Below are positions 1 through 9,400 of a stretch of 64,000 nucleotides of DNA, piece by piece. Both the position numbers and the translations under genes were made by a program. Numbering within the stretch: the stretch's first letter is position 1; the number at the start of each line of letters is the position of its first letter. The notes beneath the pieces are model-generated. The model worked only from the letters and a program-made list of their open reading frames with translations, did not search any database and was not told the DNA's origin. This stretch comes from Mucilaginibacter sp. Bleaf8 (GTDB lineage: Bacteria; Bacteroidota; Bacteroidia; Sphingobacteriales; Sphingobacteriaceae), in the NCBI RefSeq assembly GCF_018390515.1, contig NZ_JAHBBK010000001.1:1922001-1986000 (forward strand), read 5' to 3'.

Positions 1-201
1 GCTGTATTTAAGAACTTTTTGGAAGCCAATAGTATAGATGCCGTTGCAATGCTGAATGAGTATCCCTATCAAATGCTCAACAAAAACAGCCTGGCACCAT
101 CCCTTTTAGTGGGCCGTTTGGGTGTACCGGTAATTAATTTACCATGGCAGCACCCTGGTTTATTTGCAAGCCACAATTTGCAAAGCTTAATTGAACAATG
201 A
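1..201 (+). CDS. C-terminal fragment of an unrecognised protein
   Basis: The frame is open from the first base of the window and ends with TGA at 199-201, giving the last 66 residues of a protein that begins outside. I do not recognise the family. The fragment is a mixed hydrophobic/polar globular tail (for example GRLGVPVINLPWQHP) with no membrane segment, sorting domain or repeat. A weak GC-rich hairpin with a T-rich tail follows at 265-292, which fits the end of a transcription unit. The next gene is convergent. That it is coding rests on the uninterrupted frame and normal composition only. Confidence 0.6.
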   Translation, partial: AVFKNFLEANSIDAVAMLNEYPYQMLNKNSLAPSLLVGRLGVPVINLPWQHPGLFASHNLQSLIEQ

Positions 202-264
202 TAGGACATGAATTAGCCTAAGGAGCCAGTTGTGTTTATATATATTGTAGTGTGTGTTTGAATC

Positions 265-292
265 GCCGCCACGTGAGTAAAATCCGGGCGGC
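265..292 (+). terminator. Weak intrinsic terminator after the partial gene
   Basis: GCCGCC (265-270) can pair with GGCGGC (287-292) across a 16-nt loop, followed by TTTCTTATTTTT. The stem is only 6 bp and the tail lies partly inside the convergent GH16 gene, so this is a modest call. Confidence 0.4.
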
Positions 293-296
293 TTTC

Positions 297-1163
297 TTAT
301 TTTTCAACCATTTTATATACCCGCACATAATCAACCTCCATTGCCGCCGGGAACACGGTTTCGTCCACACCTTTTACACCGCCCCAGTTACCGCCAACGG
401 CCACATTAAGCAGCAGGTGGAACCGCTTATTGAACGGCCAGCTTGCATAACCTTTGCCATCATTTATAAACTCAAACACGGGTTTATTGTCAATATATCC
501 GCGTACGGCATCGGGGGTCCAGTCAACCCGGTAAGTGTGGAATTTAGTAAATGCTTCCTCTATCTTTTTAGCCTGACCTTTTTGGGTACCTTTTGCACCA
601 TTATAGGCTTCGGTATGTACGGTGATATGAATATTTGCAGGATCATATCCTACGTGTTCCATAATATCAATTTCACCCGATTTTGGCCAGCCGCCGTAAG
701 CATTATCAGTAGGTAACATCCATATTGCCGGCCAGGTACCACGCCCGCCAGGTATTTTAGCCCTGATCTCGAAGCGGCCATATAAAAAATCGCCTTTGTG
801 CTTGGTGGCAATACGCGCCGAACTATATTCCCGGCTGCCTGAACTTTCTTTACGGGCGGTGATTGTTAAAACACCATTGGCCCTATTAACATTGTGGGTG
901 CTGTTGGTATAGTTTTGCAGCTCGTTGTTGCCCCAGCCGTGGCCGCCTAAATCGTAACTCCACTTCGTACTGTCGGGCAAACCGCTGCCATTAAATTCAT
1001 CGGCCCAAACAGGCTTTTTTTCAAATTTCCAGCTTTTATTTGCCGGTGCCAGCTGAGATTGCACTTTGCCGGTATCAGGTAGCGCAGCTTGTTGCTTTAC
1101 TGAACCAAAGCTGCATGCCGACACTGCGGCCAAGATAAGTTTACTGATTATAATTGGTTGCAT
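297..1163 (-). CDS. Glycoside hydrolase family 16 lipoprotein (beta-glucanase type)
   Basis: This 288-residue protein is a GH16 endo-glucanase, the family of laminarinases and lichenases that cut beta-1,3 or mixed-linkage glucans with retention of configuration. The GH16 signature GEIDIMEH is at residues 163-170, with nucleophile Glu164, Asp166 and acid/base Glu169. The conserved GTWPAIWML lies upstream and the closing strand AMEVDYVRVY is near the C-terminus. A short hydrophobic leader ends in a lipobox (VSAC, Cys17), so the enzyme is probably tethered to a membrane and acts on imported or surface glucan. It stands alone, not beside the SusC/SusD pair, which is 30 kb away. Family is certain; exact substrate is not determined. 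Confidence 0.92.
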   Translation of the reverse strand: MQPIIISKLILAAVSACSFGSVKQQAALPDTGKVQSQLAPANKSWKFEKKPVWADEFNGSGLPDSTKWSYDLGGHGWGNNELQNYTNSTHNVNRANGVLTITARKESSGSREYSSARIATKHKGDFLYGRFEIRAKIPGGRGTWPAIWMLPTDNAYGGWPKSGEIDIMEHVGYDPANIHITVHTEAYNGAKGTQKGQAKKIEEAFTKFHTYRVDWTPDAVRGYIDNKPVFEFINDGKGYASWPFNKRFHLLLNVAVGGNWGGVKGVDETVFPAAMEVDYVRVYKMVEK

Positions 1164-1251
1164 AGGATTCGCTAATTTACAGGGTTGGGTTAATACTTAC
1201 TTATTTATTCGTATAAAATTGCGGTAAACAACCCGACCTACTTAAACTGGC

Positions 1252-2208
1252 TTAGTTTCTGAAATTCTGCGTTATCATTAAACCGTATATACCGCCATCC
1301 AGCACACCGATGCCCACCCGGCTAAAAGCGGCATTTAAAATATTTGCGCGGTGCCCCGGCGAATTCATTAAACCGGTGTGAGCTATGGATAAAGTTTGGG
1401 CTACGGCCAGATTTTCGCCGGCGGTTAAAAACTGCACGCCATCACGTTTCATCCTGTCAAACGGGTCAAGGTTTTCCGGCGTATAGTGTGAAAAGTAGCT
1501 TCGTGCAAACATATCGGCAGAATGCTTGCGGGCCACAACAGCCAGTTTTGGATCGGCCTTTAAAGGCAACAAACCACGACTAAGGCGCTCGTTATTTACC
1601 AACTCCAGCATTTGTGATTCCAGATCGGTGCGAACCTTGGCATCTTTGACACTGTAGGGCAGTTTAACTGTCCGTTCGTTATCCACCTCGGCGGTCATTT
1701 TAGGCACCGCATGGTTTAGCGCGTCACCAAAAATGGGTGCCAGCTTGTTTTCGGCCCAGCTTACGCCAACTACCAGCTTATTGGCCAGCCCGCCATCGCG
1801 CATCCGGTTAAATACCGGCGCTGTAACGGGCAACAGTAATAGAAAAGTACCTGCTAATGCTGCCCATATTAAACCATTTATCAATCCGGGTATAAAGCCC
1901 AGCGCTTTATTGGCAGCATTTTCGTGCACACGGTCGGGCGTTTTACTCAACAGCTTATCAACCAGATAAACCAACAGCAACCGGCAAAGCGTAACGGCCA
2001 CTATAAACGCCAGCGGCGCCACCCAAACCCCTAATGATGGAACGACCATTCGAATGAGCGCTGCAAGAGGGCTATAAGCTATAAACCCCACCAGCAAACT
2101 GCCTACCCAAACCAGCAATTCCAGCCCCGCAACAATAAAGCCTCGCTGTATGCTCATCCATACCGATAAGCCTACAATCAGAACCAATACAATATCAATT
2201 AAATTCAT
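1252..2208 (-). CDS. CvpA-family membrane protein fused to a CAP/SCP domain
   Basis: This 318-residue protein has two parts. Residues 1-165 carry four or five hydrophobic segments and match the CvpA (colicin V production) membrane family. Residues 197-318 form a CAP/SCP (PR-1-like) domain with His229, the AGENLA motif (Glu265) and the SPGHRANIL motif (His286), the usual cavity residues of that fold. CvpA proteins have been tied to envelope homeostasis, and bacterial CAP domains are usually extracytoplasmic, so the CAP part probably faces the periplasm. No partner gene adjoins it: the GH16 gene downstream is separated by 88 bp and the subtilase upstream by 77 bp. The biochemical role is unknown. 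Confidence 0.85.
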   Translation of the reverse strand: MNLIDIVLVLIVGLSVWMSIQRGFIVAGLELLVWVGSLLVGFIAYSPLAALIRMVVPSLGVWVAPLAFIVAVTLCRLLLVYLVDKLLSKTPDRVHENAANKALGFIPGLINGLIWAALAGTFLLLLPVTAPVFNRMRDGGLANKLVVGVSWAENKLAPIFGDALNHAVPKMTAEVDNERTVKLPYSVKDAKVRTDLESQMLELVNNERLSRGLLPLKADPKLAVVARKHSADMFARSYFSHYTPENLDPFDRMKRDGVQFLTAGENLAVAQTLSIAHTGLMNSPGHRANILNAAFSRVGIGVLDGGIYGLMITQNFRN

Positions 2209-2285
2209 TCCTGGTTTTTATGCGTACGTAATATACAATTAAAACCAAGCCTTGTTGACAGCAGGCCGCCAGCCATAGCTAAGTA

Positions 2286-5075
2286 CTATACTTTAATGAG
2301 TTTACCCTGATGAATCACTTTACCCTTCAAGCTGATTATGTATATATATACCCCCGTGTTCACATTAAGCGTAATGGTATTTTGCAGTTCGGTTAGATTG
2401 GTGGTTAGCCTTACATTACCACTGGCATCATACAACTTAAATTCATAATCATTAATATCACCACTCAGAATATTTACATGCGTACTAACTGGGTTTGGAT
2501 AAACCACAAATTGATTGGGCTGCAAATAATCTGCACTGGCCAGGTCGGTATAGCTAATGCGGTTATCGGTAGTAGTAAACTTGGCCCGGTAATATTGAGT
2601 ACCTTTTTTGGGATTGGTGTCGGTAAACTGGTACGCCAAATTATTGCTAGTTATGGTTGTAGTGCCCAAAGTAAGGTACGTATCTGCACCCGCCATTTTC
2701 TCCCAACTAATCGTTTTCAGGTTGGCCACACTACCTACCTGCAGGTTAAGCAATACAGTATTCCCCGTTACCAATGCGAGCAGGCTTTTCACATAACAGC
2801 CCACACCCTGATTGGCTGTGTTTATGGTATAGCTTTTTATGCCTTCAAAACCATTGCCCATAGCGCTCACCGCAAAGTAAGGCGCATTTTGCTGCTGCAC
2901 AGGTATTAGTACTGTAGTATCGGTTGCCGTGGCAAGCTTTTGCAGCTTATTCTCCTGAATATTATAAATCACATAACCAGTGGAGCCAAGCTGTGGGTTC
3001 CAGTGCAGCAGGGTACCATCGCTGCAGTTATATCCCACATCCAAATTTCGGGGCTTGCTTAGCGTAAACTCTTTACTAATTTGCGCCTGCCCGTTTATTT
3101 CCATTTTAAGCTTGGCAGTGGTGAACACATCGGGTGCGTGCCACTGATAGTAACTATTTTTCAAATTAACGCTGCCAATTTCCTGCCAGGTAGCGCCATG
3201 ATTATAACTGACACTCAGTTTTCCCGTTGTTGCATCAAATGAATTTTGCCAGTGTAGGTAATTCTCGCCTACAGCAAAAAGCTGATCGGGGCCTGATGGA
3301 TAAACCCATTCAAAACGGTTGGCCGGTACCGCCTGGTAGGCTACATAAAATATCTGCTGCCCTACCGGTATTTTACTTCCCTTTACGTGTACGGTATAGT
3401 TGCCCGGAACCGGGTTTTGCAACGTTATCTGCTCCACGTTGTTTATGGTATCCCTGCGCCTTTGAGCCGGGGCCAGCAAAGAATCCAGCGAAGGATAAGT
3501 ACTCAACACCCAAGGCAGTAAAGTACTGCCCCGAGGGGCGGTTACTGATAAATCCAGATCATTTACCAATGCCTCGGGCGCGTTCAGTTCGGCAGGTATA
3601 TCATTCCAGGCAAGCGTTACTTTGAGTTGCCTGCAATTGGGTGGAACGGTGATAGTGAAATCATGTTGTTGCTTGACCGTAACTACCCCTTTTTGAAACC
3701 GCTGATCCTTTATAGTTCTAATCGCCTCCAAAGCATTCAGTTTGCCATAGCCCGTTTTAAAATCGACAGCGGCTTTACCTATATCATCAGCAGCGTTGAT
3801 CAGTATACTTTTTGTTAGTGCTGATGGGGGTTGCTGATGATATTGCTGCTTGTAAGCCTGCTGTAATAAGGCGACCGCACCCGACACCAACGCGGCGGCA
3901 CCCGATGTGCCGTCCTCGCCGTCGGCTACCAGTTCGGGCTTTACGCGCCCATCATAAGCAGGGCCGCTGGAGCTTAAATCCTGCGGTACATCGTTTCTTC
4001 CGGTTCCACCAACAACCAATACATTTTTGGCTTGCTTGAAATCCCCCGAAAGGTTAGCGAAGTTTTTTAATCCACCATAAATACCCGTTTCGGGCGCTGA
4101 TGTACCTACGTTACCCGACGAAAATACATGTACTAAGGTATCTACATCCAGCACTTGCTTATCATACGCTGCCGATTCAATACCGTAGTAATTTTCGATT
4201 CCCGTACCGTAGGAGTGATTCTGAAGGGTAATATTAAATTGTTTAAAGATGCCAACGCTATCAGGCATCAGGTTGGCAAAGTCCGACGAGGTGAACCTTA
4301 CCTGCGGTGCTGCGCCAAGTCCGGTTATAAAGCTGTTTCCGCTACCCCCTATCAAAGTGGCCATGGTAGTGGCATGGCCGGAAGTAATACCGGCTGCGGT
4401 AAAAGAGGTAAAGGTACGCCCCAGCAAATCCAGGTCATCATCATACCTGTTCTCCTTAACTGCCACGTTGATACCGGCACCATTTATATCCGGGTAATTA
4501 TTACGAATTGCGCTTATGGCGTTAACTCCCAGGTCAATATCGTCAATGACAATTTCCTCATGCGGCTGCCTGCGCTGATTGGCAAAAACAACAGCGGGAA
4601 GCGATAGCAATTCGGGCAATTGCTGTAAAGTGGTTTTAATGCGAATATGACTGCCGCTTTGCACAGTGATGGTGCCATACCTGGCCATATCAGTACTTAT
4701 TGGCTTACGGATTTCCACCTCCAGTTCAATTGTACTGCGGCTATTGGGATGTTTTTGCCAGAGCTGTGCCAGATTATCGGCCGCTTTCCATAAACTGTTG
4801 GCTTGTGTAACCTCTTTCAGGTGCGGGTTAGCAGCTATGCCTGATGAAGCCGCTATCACACTAAATTCAGGAGATATCTTCTTGACGATACGCACACCTG
4901 ATATTTGTGACGGGTTACTGAATTTTACCAGATAGTATTTAATGCTATCCGTATTTTTAGTTGAACCCAGACTTTGATACACGCTTCGGATAGCTTTTTC
5001 ACTCATCATCTTCTGCCCAAGCGCCGCGTACGATCCGGCTATGAGGAACGATAAACAAATTACTTTTTTAATCAT
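2286..5075 (-). CDS. Secreted S8 subtilisin-like peptidase with type A T9SS sorting domain
   Basis: The protein is about 929 residues when started at the ATG at 5075, which gives a proper signal peptide (MIKKVICLSFLIAGSYA). A longer reading from 5096 adds seven residues of unlikely leader. The peptidase domain spans about 180-470: His234 in SGHATTMAT, oxyanion Asn322 in SSGN and Ser391 in GTSGAA are clear. The Asp block reads VAVKEN, with Glu208 where Asp is normal, followed by a DDDLD cluster. A beta-sandwich region follows. The C-terminus has the type A sorting signature (VVYPNPVS, then GVYIYIISLKGKVIHQGKLIKV), so it should be exported by type IX secretion. Substrate is unknown. Confidence 0.88.
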   Translation of the reverse strand: MIKKVICLSFLIAGSYAALGQKMMSEKAIRSVYQSLGSTKNTDSIKYYLVKFSNPSQISGVRIVKKISPEFSVIAASSGIAANPHLKEVTQANSLWKAADNLAQLWQKHPNSRSTIELEVEIRKPISTDMARYGTITVQSGSHIRIKTTLQQLPELLSLPAVVFANQRRQPHEEIVIDDIDLGVNAISAIRNNYPDINGAGINVAVKENRYDDDLDLLGRTFTSFTAAGITSGHATTMATLIGGSGNSFITGLGAAPQVRFTSSDFANLMPDSVGIFKQFNITLQNHSYGTGIENYYGIESAAYDKQVLDVDTLVHVFSSGNVGTSAPETGIYGGLKNFANLSGDFKQAKNVLVVGGTGRNDVPQDLSSSGPAYDGRVKPELVADGEDGTSGAAALVSGAVALLQQAYKQQYHQQPPSALTKSILINAADDIGKAAVDFKTGYGKLNALEAIRTIKDQRFQKGVVTVKQQHDFTITVPPNCRQLKVTLAWNDIPAELNAPEALVNDLDLSVTAPRGSTLLPWVLSTYPSLDSLLAPAQRRRDTINNVEQITLQNPVPGNYTVHVKGSKIPVGQQIFYVAYQAVPANRFEWVYPSGPDQLFAVGENYLHWQNSFDATTGKLSVSYNHGATWQEIGSVNLKNSYYQWHAPDVFTTAKLKMEINGQAQISKEFTLSKPRNLDVGYNCSDGTLLHWNPQLGSTGYVIYNIQENKLQKLATATDTTVLIPVQQQNAPYFAVSAMGNGFEGIKSYTINTANQGVGCYVKSLLALVTGNTVLLNLQVGSVANLKTISWEKMAGADTYLTLGTTTITSNNLAYQFTDTNPKKGTQYYRAKFTTTDNRISYTDLASADYLQPNQFVVYPNPVSTHVNILSGDINDYEFKLYDASGNVRLTTNLTELQNTITLNVNTGVYIYIISLKGKVIHQGKLIKV

Positions 5076-5094
5076 GCACCATTTATACAAAAGC

Positions 5095-5119
5095 AAAGGG
5101 GAGCTTATTACTCCCCTTT
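5095..5119 (-). terminator. Probable terminator after the HEIGH metalloprotease gene
   Basis: AAAGGGGAG (5095-5103) pairs perfectly with CTCCCCTTT (5111-5119) over a 7-nt loop. It lies just downstream of the metalloprotease gene on the minus strand and just upstream of the subtilase start. The T-tract beyond the stem is short, so it might instead be a leader hairpin of the subtilase mRNA. Confidence 0.5.
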
Positions 5120-5170
5120 ACCCGTAAAACTATTTAATTGATCAAATAAACACAATACTGTCAAATGCTT

Positions 5171-6019
5171 TTAATACAGATAGTTAAGCGCTACAACATC
5201 ATTTGCATTAAAAGTACGGTCGGCGCCGTTTGAGCAGGCTAGCATGAATGAACCTGCATCAGGTGTTGATGGCGTACCTGGAATTTGTACAGCCCCCGGA
5301 TAATTTTGCGGATTGCTGCTGCTGTAAGTGCTACCTTCATTTGTGGCAGTACCGCCGCAACTGTATGCACGGTTCATATAGTCGGTATGACGGAAACCGA
5401 TGCAGTGGCCAATCTCGTGCTGTAATACAGAAGTTAAATAACCCACATTTGGATTAGTACCATAAGCTGCTGTATTGGTGTTCATCCTGATTTGGCTGTA
5501 TGGATTACCAGATGTAGTTGGGAAACCGCCCGAACCTAAGGTGATGTAGCCACCGCTTGGCCCCTGGTTAAAACCAACAATATTAATCTGACCACCACTG
5601 CTCACCATCTGAAACTTAAGTGTCAGGTTCAATTGATTGTAGCGGGCAACAGCATTTGTGGCTGCAGTAGTATAAACGGTAGGCAGGTTAGACACCGAAA
5701 CTGTAATAGTACGTGGCAGATTTTTAACCAGATTGGTGGTACGATACTGCTCATTTTCGGCAATACGTAAAACGGGGCTGCTGCTGGCTTCCGAAAGATT
5801 GGCCTCCGTTAGCAAAATATCACCTTCAACAAGGTAACCGCCATCCGTCTTTCTTACCTGATCGGTACTGAAACCCAGTTCGGCAATCTTCTGCTTCACA
5901 GCAGTTGACACTTCATCCTGTGAGGTTTGAGCCACGTCATTCTTTTTGGTACAAGAGAAAAAAATGGACGCAGCAAGGACTGTACATAGGCTGGCCCTAA
6001 GTAAAAATTTGTTTTTCAT
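5171..6019 (-). CDS. HEIGH-type zinc metalloprotease lipoprotein (M57-like)
   Basis: This 282-residue protein carries the zinc-protease motif HEIGHCIGFRH at 201-211, giving His201, His205 and His211 as ligands and Glu202 as catalytic base. The HEIGH form and the overall architecture match the Bacteroidota 'dual-action HEIGH' peptidases of the M57 group. A hydrophobic leader ends at FFSC (Cys23), followed by a KK-rich stretch, so it is probably a lipoprotein. A pro-region of roughly 80 residues precedes the catalytic domain. It lies 95 bp upstream of the subtilase gene on the same strand, so two proteases are encoded side by side, perhaps as separate units because a hairpin lies between them. 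Substrate unknown. Confidence 0.85.
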   Translation of the reverse strand: MKNKFLLRASLCTVLAASIFFSCTKKNDVAQTSQDEVSTAVKQKIAELGFSTDQVRKTDGGYLVEGDILLTEANLSEASSSPVLRIAENEQYRTTNLVKNLPRTITVSVSNLPTVYTTAATNAVARYNQLNLTLKFQMVSSGGQINIVGFNQGPSGGYITLGSGGFPTTSGNPYSQIRMNTNTAAYGTNPNVGYLTSVLQHEIGHCIGFRHTDYMNRAYSCGGTATNEGSTYSSSNPQNYPGAVQIPGTPSTPDAGSFMLACSNGADRTFNANDVVALNYLY

Positions 6020-6308
6020 GATTTTTAAATAATGATTAAGTTAATCCTAAAAACCGCAAACAAATTGGCTGGCCAGCATTACCGGTACTACTTTTTAAGC
6101 ATATGATTGCGAGACTATGCCGCTAAGCAGTACGGTAAACAAATATTTAATTACAATCTCTATTGGTTTTACAGGGTATCCCAATTTACTTACATTAATT
6201 TAAAATAAAAAATAAATTTTACTTAGAAATTAAAAAAAATTATCCACACGGCAACCTAAAAGCCTGCTACTATTGCCAGTATTACAATAATACCAAACTG
6301 CGTTAATG
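6020..6308. other. AT-rich intergenic region without a gene
   Basis: Between the start of the metalloprotease gene and the terminator hairpin at 6309-6347 I find no open frame of note and no clear TAnnTTTG promoter. The metalloprotease promoter presumably lies here, on the minus strand. Confidence 0.5.
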
Positions 6309-6347
6309 AAAAAGGCGCCATATGTGTTGTTTTGATACGGCGCCTTT
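6309..6347 (-). terminator. Intrinsic terminator of the adhesin-PorP-OmpA operon
   Basis: AAAGGCGCC (6311-6319) and GGCGCCTTT (6339-6347) form a perfect 9-bp stem with a 19-nt loop. Read on the minus strand the stem ends in TTTTT, just past the stop codon of the OmpA-family gene. Confidence 0.7.
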
Positions 6348-6384
6348 AATATTGAGGGCAGTTTTAGCAAATCAAGATATTATC

Positions 6385-8367
6385 CTAATACTTAATAATA
6401 GTAAATTCTGTCCTTCTGTTTAATTGATGATCTGTTTCGCTGCATTTTACGCCGTTGCCACAACGGTTAAGCAGGCGGCTCTCGCCGTAGCCCCGTGCAA
6501 TAATGCGATACTCATCAATACCGCCAACAGTGGTAATGTAATCAACTGCGGCGTTGGCCCGGCGCTCTGATAGTTCCTTATTATAATCATCATCGCCCCG
6601 GCTGTCGGTGTGTGAGCCCAGCTCTACTTCAATGGTTGGGTTGTCTTTTAATATCTTGATCAGCTTATCCAACTCTATAGCAGCATCCGGCCTGATATCT
6701 GCCTTATCCAGATCGTAATAAATATTTTCGAGCCGGATCGCTTTTTTAAGCACAATTTTTTCCAGATAAAGGTTCTTCCTTATCTCCTGAGTTGGCGGCA
6801 GGCCTGCAGTTGAGATCGGCCTGTCATCGTTATCGCTTAAATAACCTTCTTTGGCGCCTTTTAAACGGTACTCGCTGTTGCTTTGCAAGGTGAATTTATA
6901 AGCCCCGTTTGCATCGCTTTGTGCTTTAAGGTCGCGGCCTTTAACCGGGGTAAGCGTGACGGTACTGTTAGGAATGCGCTGACGGGTGCTTTTGTTAAAT
7001 ACTACGCCGGTTAACAAATAGGTTGGTGCCGGCTGATAGACAAAGCTGTAAATATCATCGCTACCTGCACCGCCCTGCCTGTTTGACGACAGGTAGCCCG
7101 TGGTATTGCTCGACAACAAAAACGCAAAATCATCTTGCGGCGAGTTGAACGGATAGCCCATGTTTTGTTTCTGATAACCGTTAATTCGGGGTACCGCCCT
7201 AAAAACATCCAGCCCACCCATTCCTTTCGCACCATCGCTCGAGAAATAGAAAATGCTATCTGTACTCATAACCGGCGTGCGCTCGTTGCCAGTGGTATTT
7301 AGCACCCTGAAATTTACCGGCTTTGCCCAGTCACCATCAACGCCCCGGTTGCAATACCAAATATCGGTACCGCCCGTTGTGCCGGTCATATCTGATACAA
7401 AATACAGCGTTTTGCCATCGGGCGTAATAAACGGATCGCCAACCGACCAATACTGCACGTTGTTATACTTAAACGGTACGGGCTTTTCCCACCGTTGGCT
7501 TATCGGGTTCTTTTTGCTGGTATAAACTTCAATGTTTACCGTTTTGACCGAATCTTTACGCCCTTCCCATCTTTCGGGAATGCGGGTCATGGTAAAGCAC
7601 ATTTCGGTACCATCAGCGGTAAACGATGGCGGCCCTACGTGATAATCGGCCCGGGCGGGCAGTTCAAAAAGTTGTATAGCATCGGTAGTTGCCGCATTTT
7701 GAGGCACGCTATACAACTTCAGGTAACTGCGACCTGTCCAGCCGTATATGTCCTTATTTGGCCCCTCATTACGGTAGTCGAATCGTAAGAAAGGTTTATT
7801 TTTCTTAGTTACTGCTTCTTTATCTTTAGCCGAACGGTCTGATGTAAACAAAATCTGGTTATTGTAAATTACAGTACCCCAATCTGATTGGTTGCTATTC
7901 AGCGAAGCCTCATTTTTAAGGGTTACCGGTACTGGGTTTTTCATCCAGCGCATGGCAGAGTCACAGGCTGATGTCCAAAAATTGAGCCTGGCCGTATCTA
8001 TCGGTCTGCTTAAAGTATAATACTTGGTGTACTGCGCCTTAGCCTCGGCATACTTTAAGTTATTTTTTAACGCCTCGGCATATCTTAACACATTTTCGGT
8101 TTTGCTACCGGTTTTGGCTGTCGTGATAGCAAACCACTTTTCTGCGTTAAGATAATCGTGCATAAAACGGTAGCTGTTGGCCAGGCGTTCGGCGTTGTGC
8201 AGTGTTGAATCTTTTTTATAGGCTTTCAGGTACAGCTCAACCGCTTTGCTGTAGTTAAAAATATCGTATTGCTGATCGGCCTGTTTTACGATATACTGTG
8301 CCCGGCTGCTGAGGCCCGGCAACACCAGTAACAGGAATAAAATAAGCTTGGTATATAATTTCTTCAT
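6385..8367 (-). CDS. OmpA-family protein with TPR, PD40 and carboxypeptidase-regulatory regions (PorE-like)
   Basis: This 660-residue exported protein (signal peptide ending near SSRAQ) has the architecture of T9SS-associated PorE-type proteins. The parts are an N-terminal TPR-like region (about 25-140), PD40/WD40-like beta-propeller repeats (about 160-450, with blocks such as PDGKTLYFVSD), a carboxypeptidase regulatory-like beta-sandwich (about 455-540) and a C-terminal OmpA domain. The OmpA domain has the peptidoglycan-binding pattern LGSHTDSRGDDDYN then LSERRANAAVDY. It would anchor an outer-membrane complex to peptidoglycan. It is the last gene after a giant surface protein and PorP/SprF, the order seen in many Bacteroidota gliding/T9SS client operons. 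Several paralogues are usual per genome, so it need not be the core PorE. Confidence 0.88.
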   Translation of the reverse strand: MKKLYTKLILFLLLVLPGLSSRAQYIVKQADQQYDIFNYSKAVELYLKAYKKDSTLHNAERLANSYRFMHDYLNAEKWFAITTAKTGSKTENVLRYAEALKNNLKYAEAKAQYTKYYTLSRPIDTARLNFWTSACDSAMRWMKNPVPVTLKNEASLNSNQSDWGTVIYNNQILFTSDRSAKDKEAVTKKNKPFLRFDYRNEGPNKDIYGWTGRSYLKLYSVPQNAATTDAIQLFELPARADYHVGPPSFTADGTEMCFTMTRIPERWEGRKDSVKTVNIEVYTSKKNPISQRWEKPVPFKYNNVQYWSVGDPFITPDGKTLYFVSDMTGTTGGTDIWYCNRGVDGDWAKPVNFRVLNTTGNERTPVMSTDSIFYFSSDGAKGMGGLDVFRAVPRINGYQKQNMGYPFNSPQDDFAFLLSSNTTGYLSSNRQGGAGSDDIYSFVYQPAPTYLLTGVVFNKSTRQRIPNSTVTLTPVKGRDLKAQSDANGAYKFTLQSNSEYRLKGAKEGYLSDNDDRPISTAGLPPTQEIRKNLYLEKIVLKKAIRLENIYYDLDKADIRPDAAIELDKLIKILKDNPTIEVELGSHTDSRGDDDYNKELSERRANAAVDYITTVGGIDEYRIIARGYGESRLLNRCGNGVKCSETDHQLNRRTEFTIIKY

Positions 8368-8393
8368 CGTTGATATCTTCAGATTAAGGCCGG

Positions 8394-9362
8394 TTAAAAA
8401 TATCGTGGGGTAAGCATACGCGTTTTAGCCGTTCTGAAATAAAAGCCCACCGACAATTCGTGCGTACCGCTGCTATAGCCTTTCAGCGGTCCGATTGAAA
8501 AATCATAAGCATAACCTACACGCAGGTTTTCGAGCGGGAACAATTCAACCGCGCCCACAACCGAGTTAAGATTGCTCAGATCACGCTGCAGATAGTCCTT
8601 ACTATACAGTTTAACACCAGTACGGTATGAGGCACCCAGCCAAAGCTTTTGGCCGAACAATAAAAATGCATTTACATCCAAACTGGTAGGGCCTCCCCTG
8701 TCATCTTTCAACAGCACACTGGGCTTCACCATTACATCTTCTGATAATGGTACCAGCATACCGGCGGTAAGGTAATAATGCGGTTTGGGCTGGGCCAGAT
8801 AGCTATTGCTCGCTTTTACGTCAATAAACTGTGCAATCAGGTTATCGGCAGATAAGCCTGCATAGTACTTGTTGTCTGAGTAATAAACGCCAATACGGCC
8901 ATCGGGCATCAGCTGGCTTTGGTTACCTACCGGCTGGTAAACTTCAGGATCGTTTGTATTGAGCAAGTTACCGTTGATGCCTGATTGTAGCAAACCAATA
9001 CCTAAGCCAAAGGCCAGGCGCGAGCTGCCATCGGCGTTCATCCTTAACCGGTAGGCGTAATTAGCATAGGCCGACAGGAAGTTTTGCGCCCCCAGCTTAT
9101 CGCTTGCTACCTGTAGCGCCAGACCCACATTACCATCATTGGCCGTAGCATCAACTGCCAGCGACATGCTTACCGGGCCACCGGGCATACCCGTCCACTG
9201 CGAGCGGTAAAAGCTGTGTAGATTCAAGCTTTGCTTATATCCCGCATAGGCCGGATTAATGTAAATTCCGTTAAACATATACTGGCTCTGCTGCACATCC
9301 TGCTGCGCAAAAAGCAGCTTTGTGCTCAATAATAATATAGCCAGGGTTAAAATTCGTTTCAT
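8394..9362 (-). CDS. PorP/SprF family type IX secretion outer-membrane protein
   Basis: I start this gene at the ATG at 9362 (MKRILTLAILLLSTKLLFAQ), which gives a clean signal peptide; a longer frame from 9395 adds 11 odd residues. The product has about 322 residues and carries the family hallmarks QQSQYMFNGIYINPAYAGYK near the N-terminus, FYRSQWTGMPGGP next, and repeated amphipathic beta strands ending in GYAYDFSIGPL and GTHELSVGFYF. PorP/SprF proteins are beta-barrels that work with the T9SS and help retain type B-sorted clients at the cell surface. It sits 38 bp after the giant CHU_C protein, probably its dedicated client, and 26 bp before the OmpA/PD40 gene, so the three should be co-transcribed. 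Confidence 0.92.
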   Translation of the reverse strand: MKRILTLAILLLSTKLLFAQQDVQQSQYMFNGIYINPAYAGYKQSLNLHSFYRSQWTGMPGGPVSMSLAVDATANDGNVGLALQVASDKLGAQNFLSAYANYAYRLRMNADGSSRLAFGLGIGLLQSGINGNLLNTNDPEVYQPVGNQSQLMPDGRIGVYYSDNKYYAGLSADNLIAQFIDVKASNSYLAQPKPHYYLTAGMLVPLSEDVMVKPSVLLKDDRGGPTSLDVNAFLLFGQKLWLGASYRTGVKLYSKDYLQRDLSNLNSVVGAVELFPLENLRVGYAYDFSIGPLKGYSSGTHELSVGFYFRTAKTRMLTPRYF

Positions 9363-9400
9363 AGTGTAGTATTTATCGCACCAACAAACAAGCATCCAGG

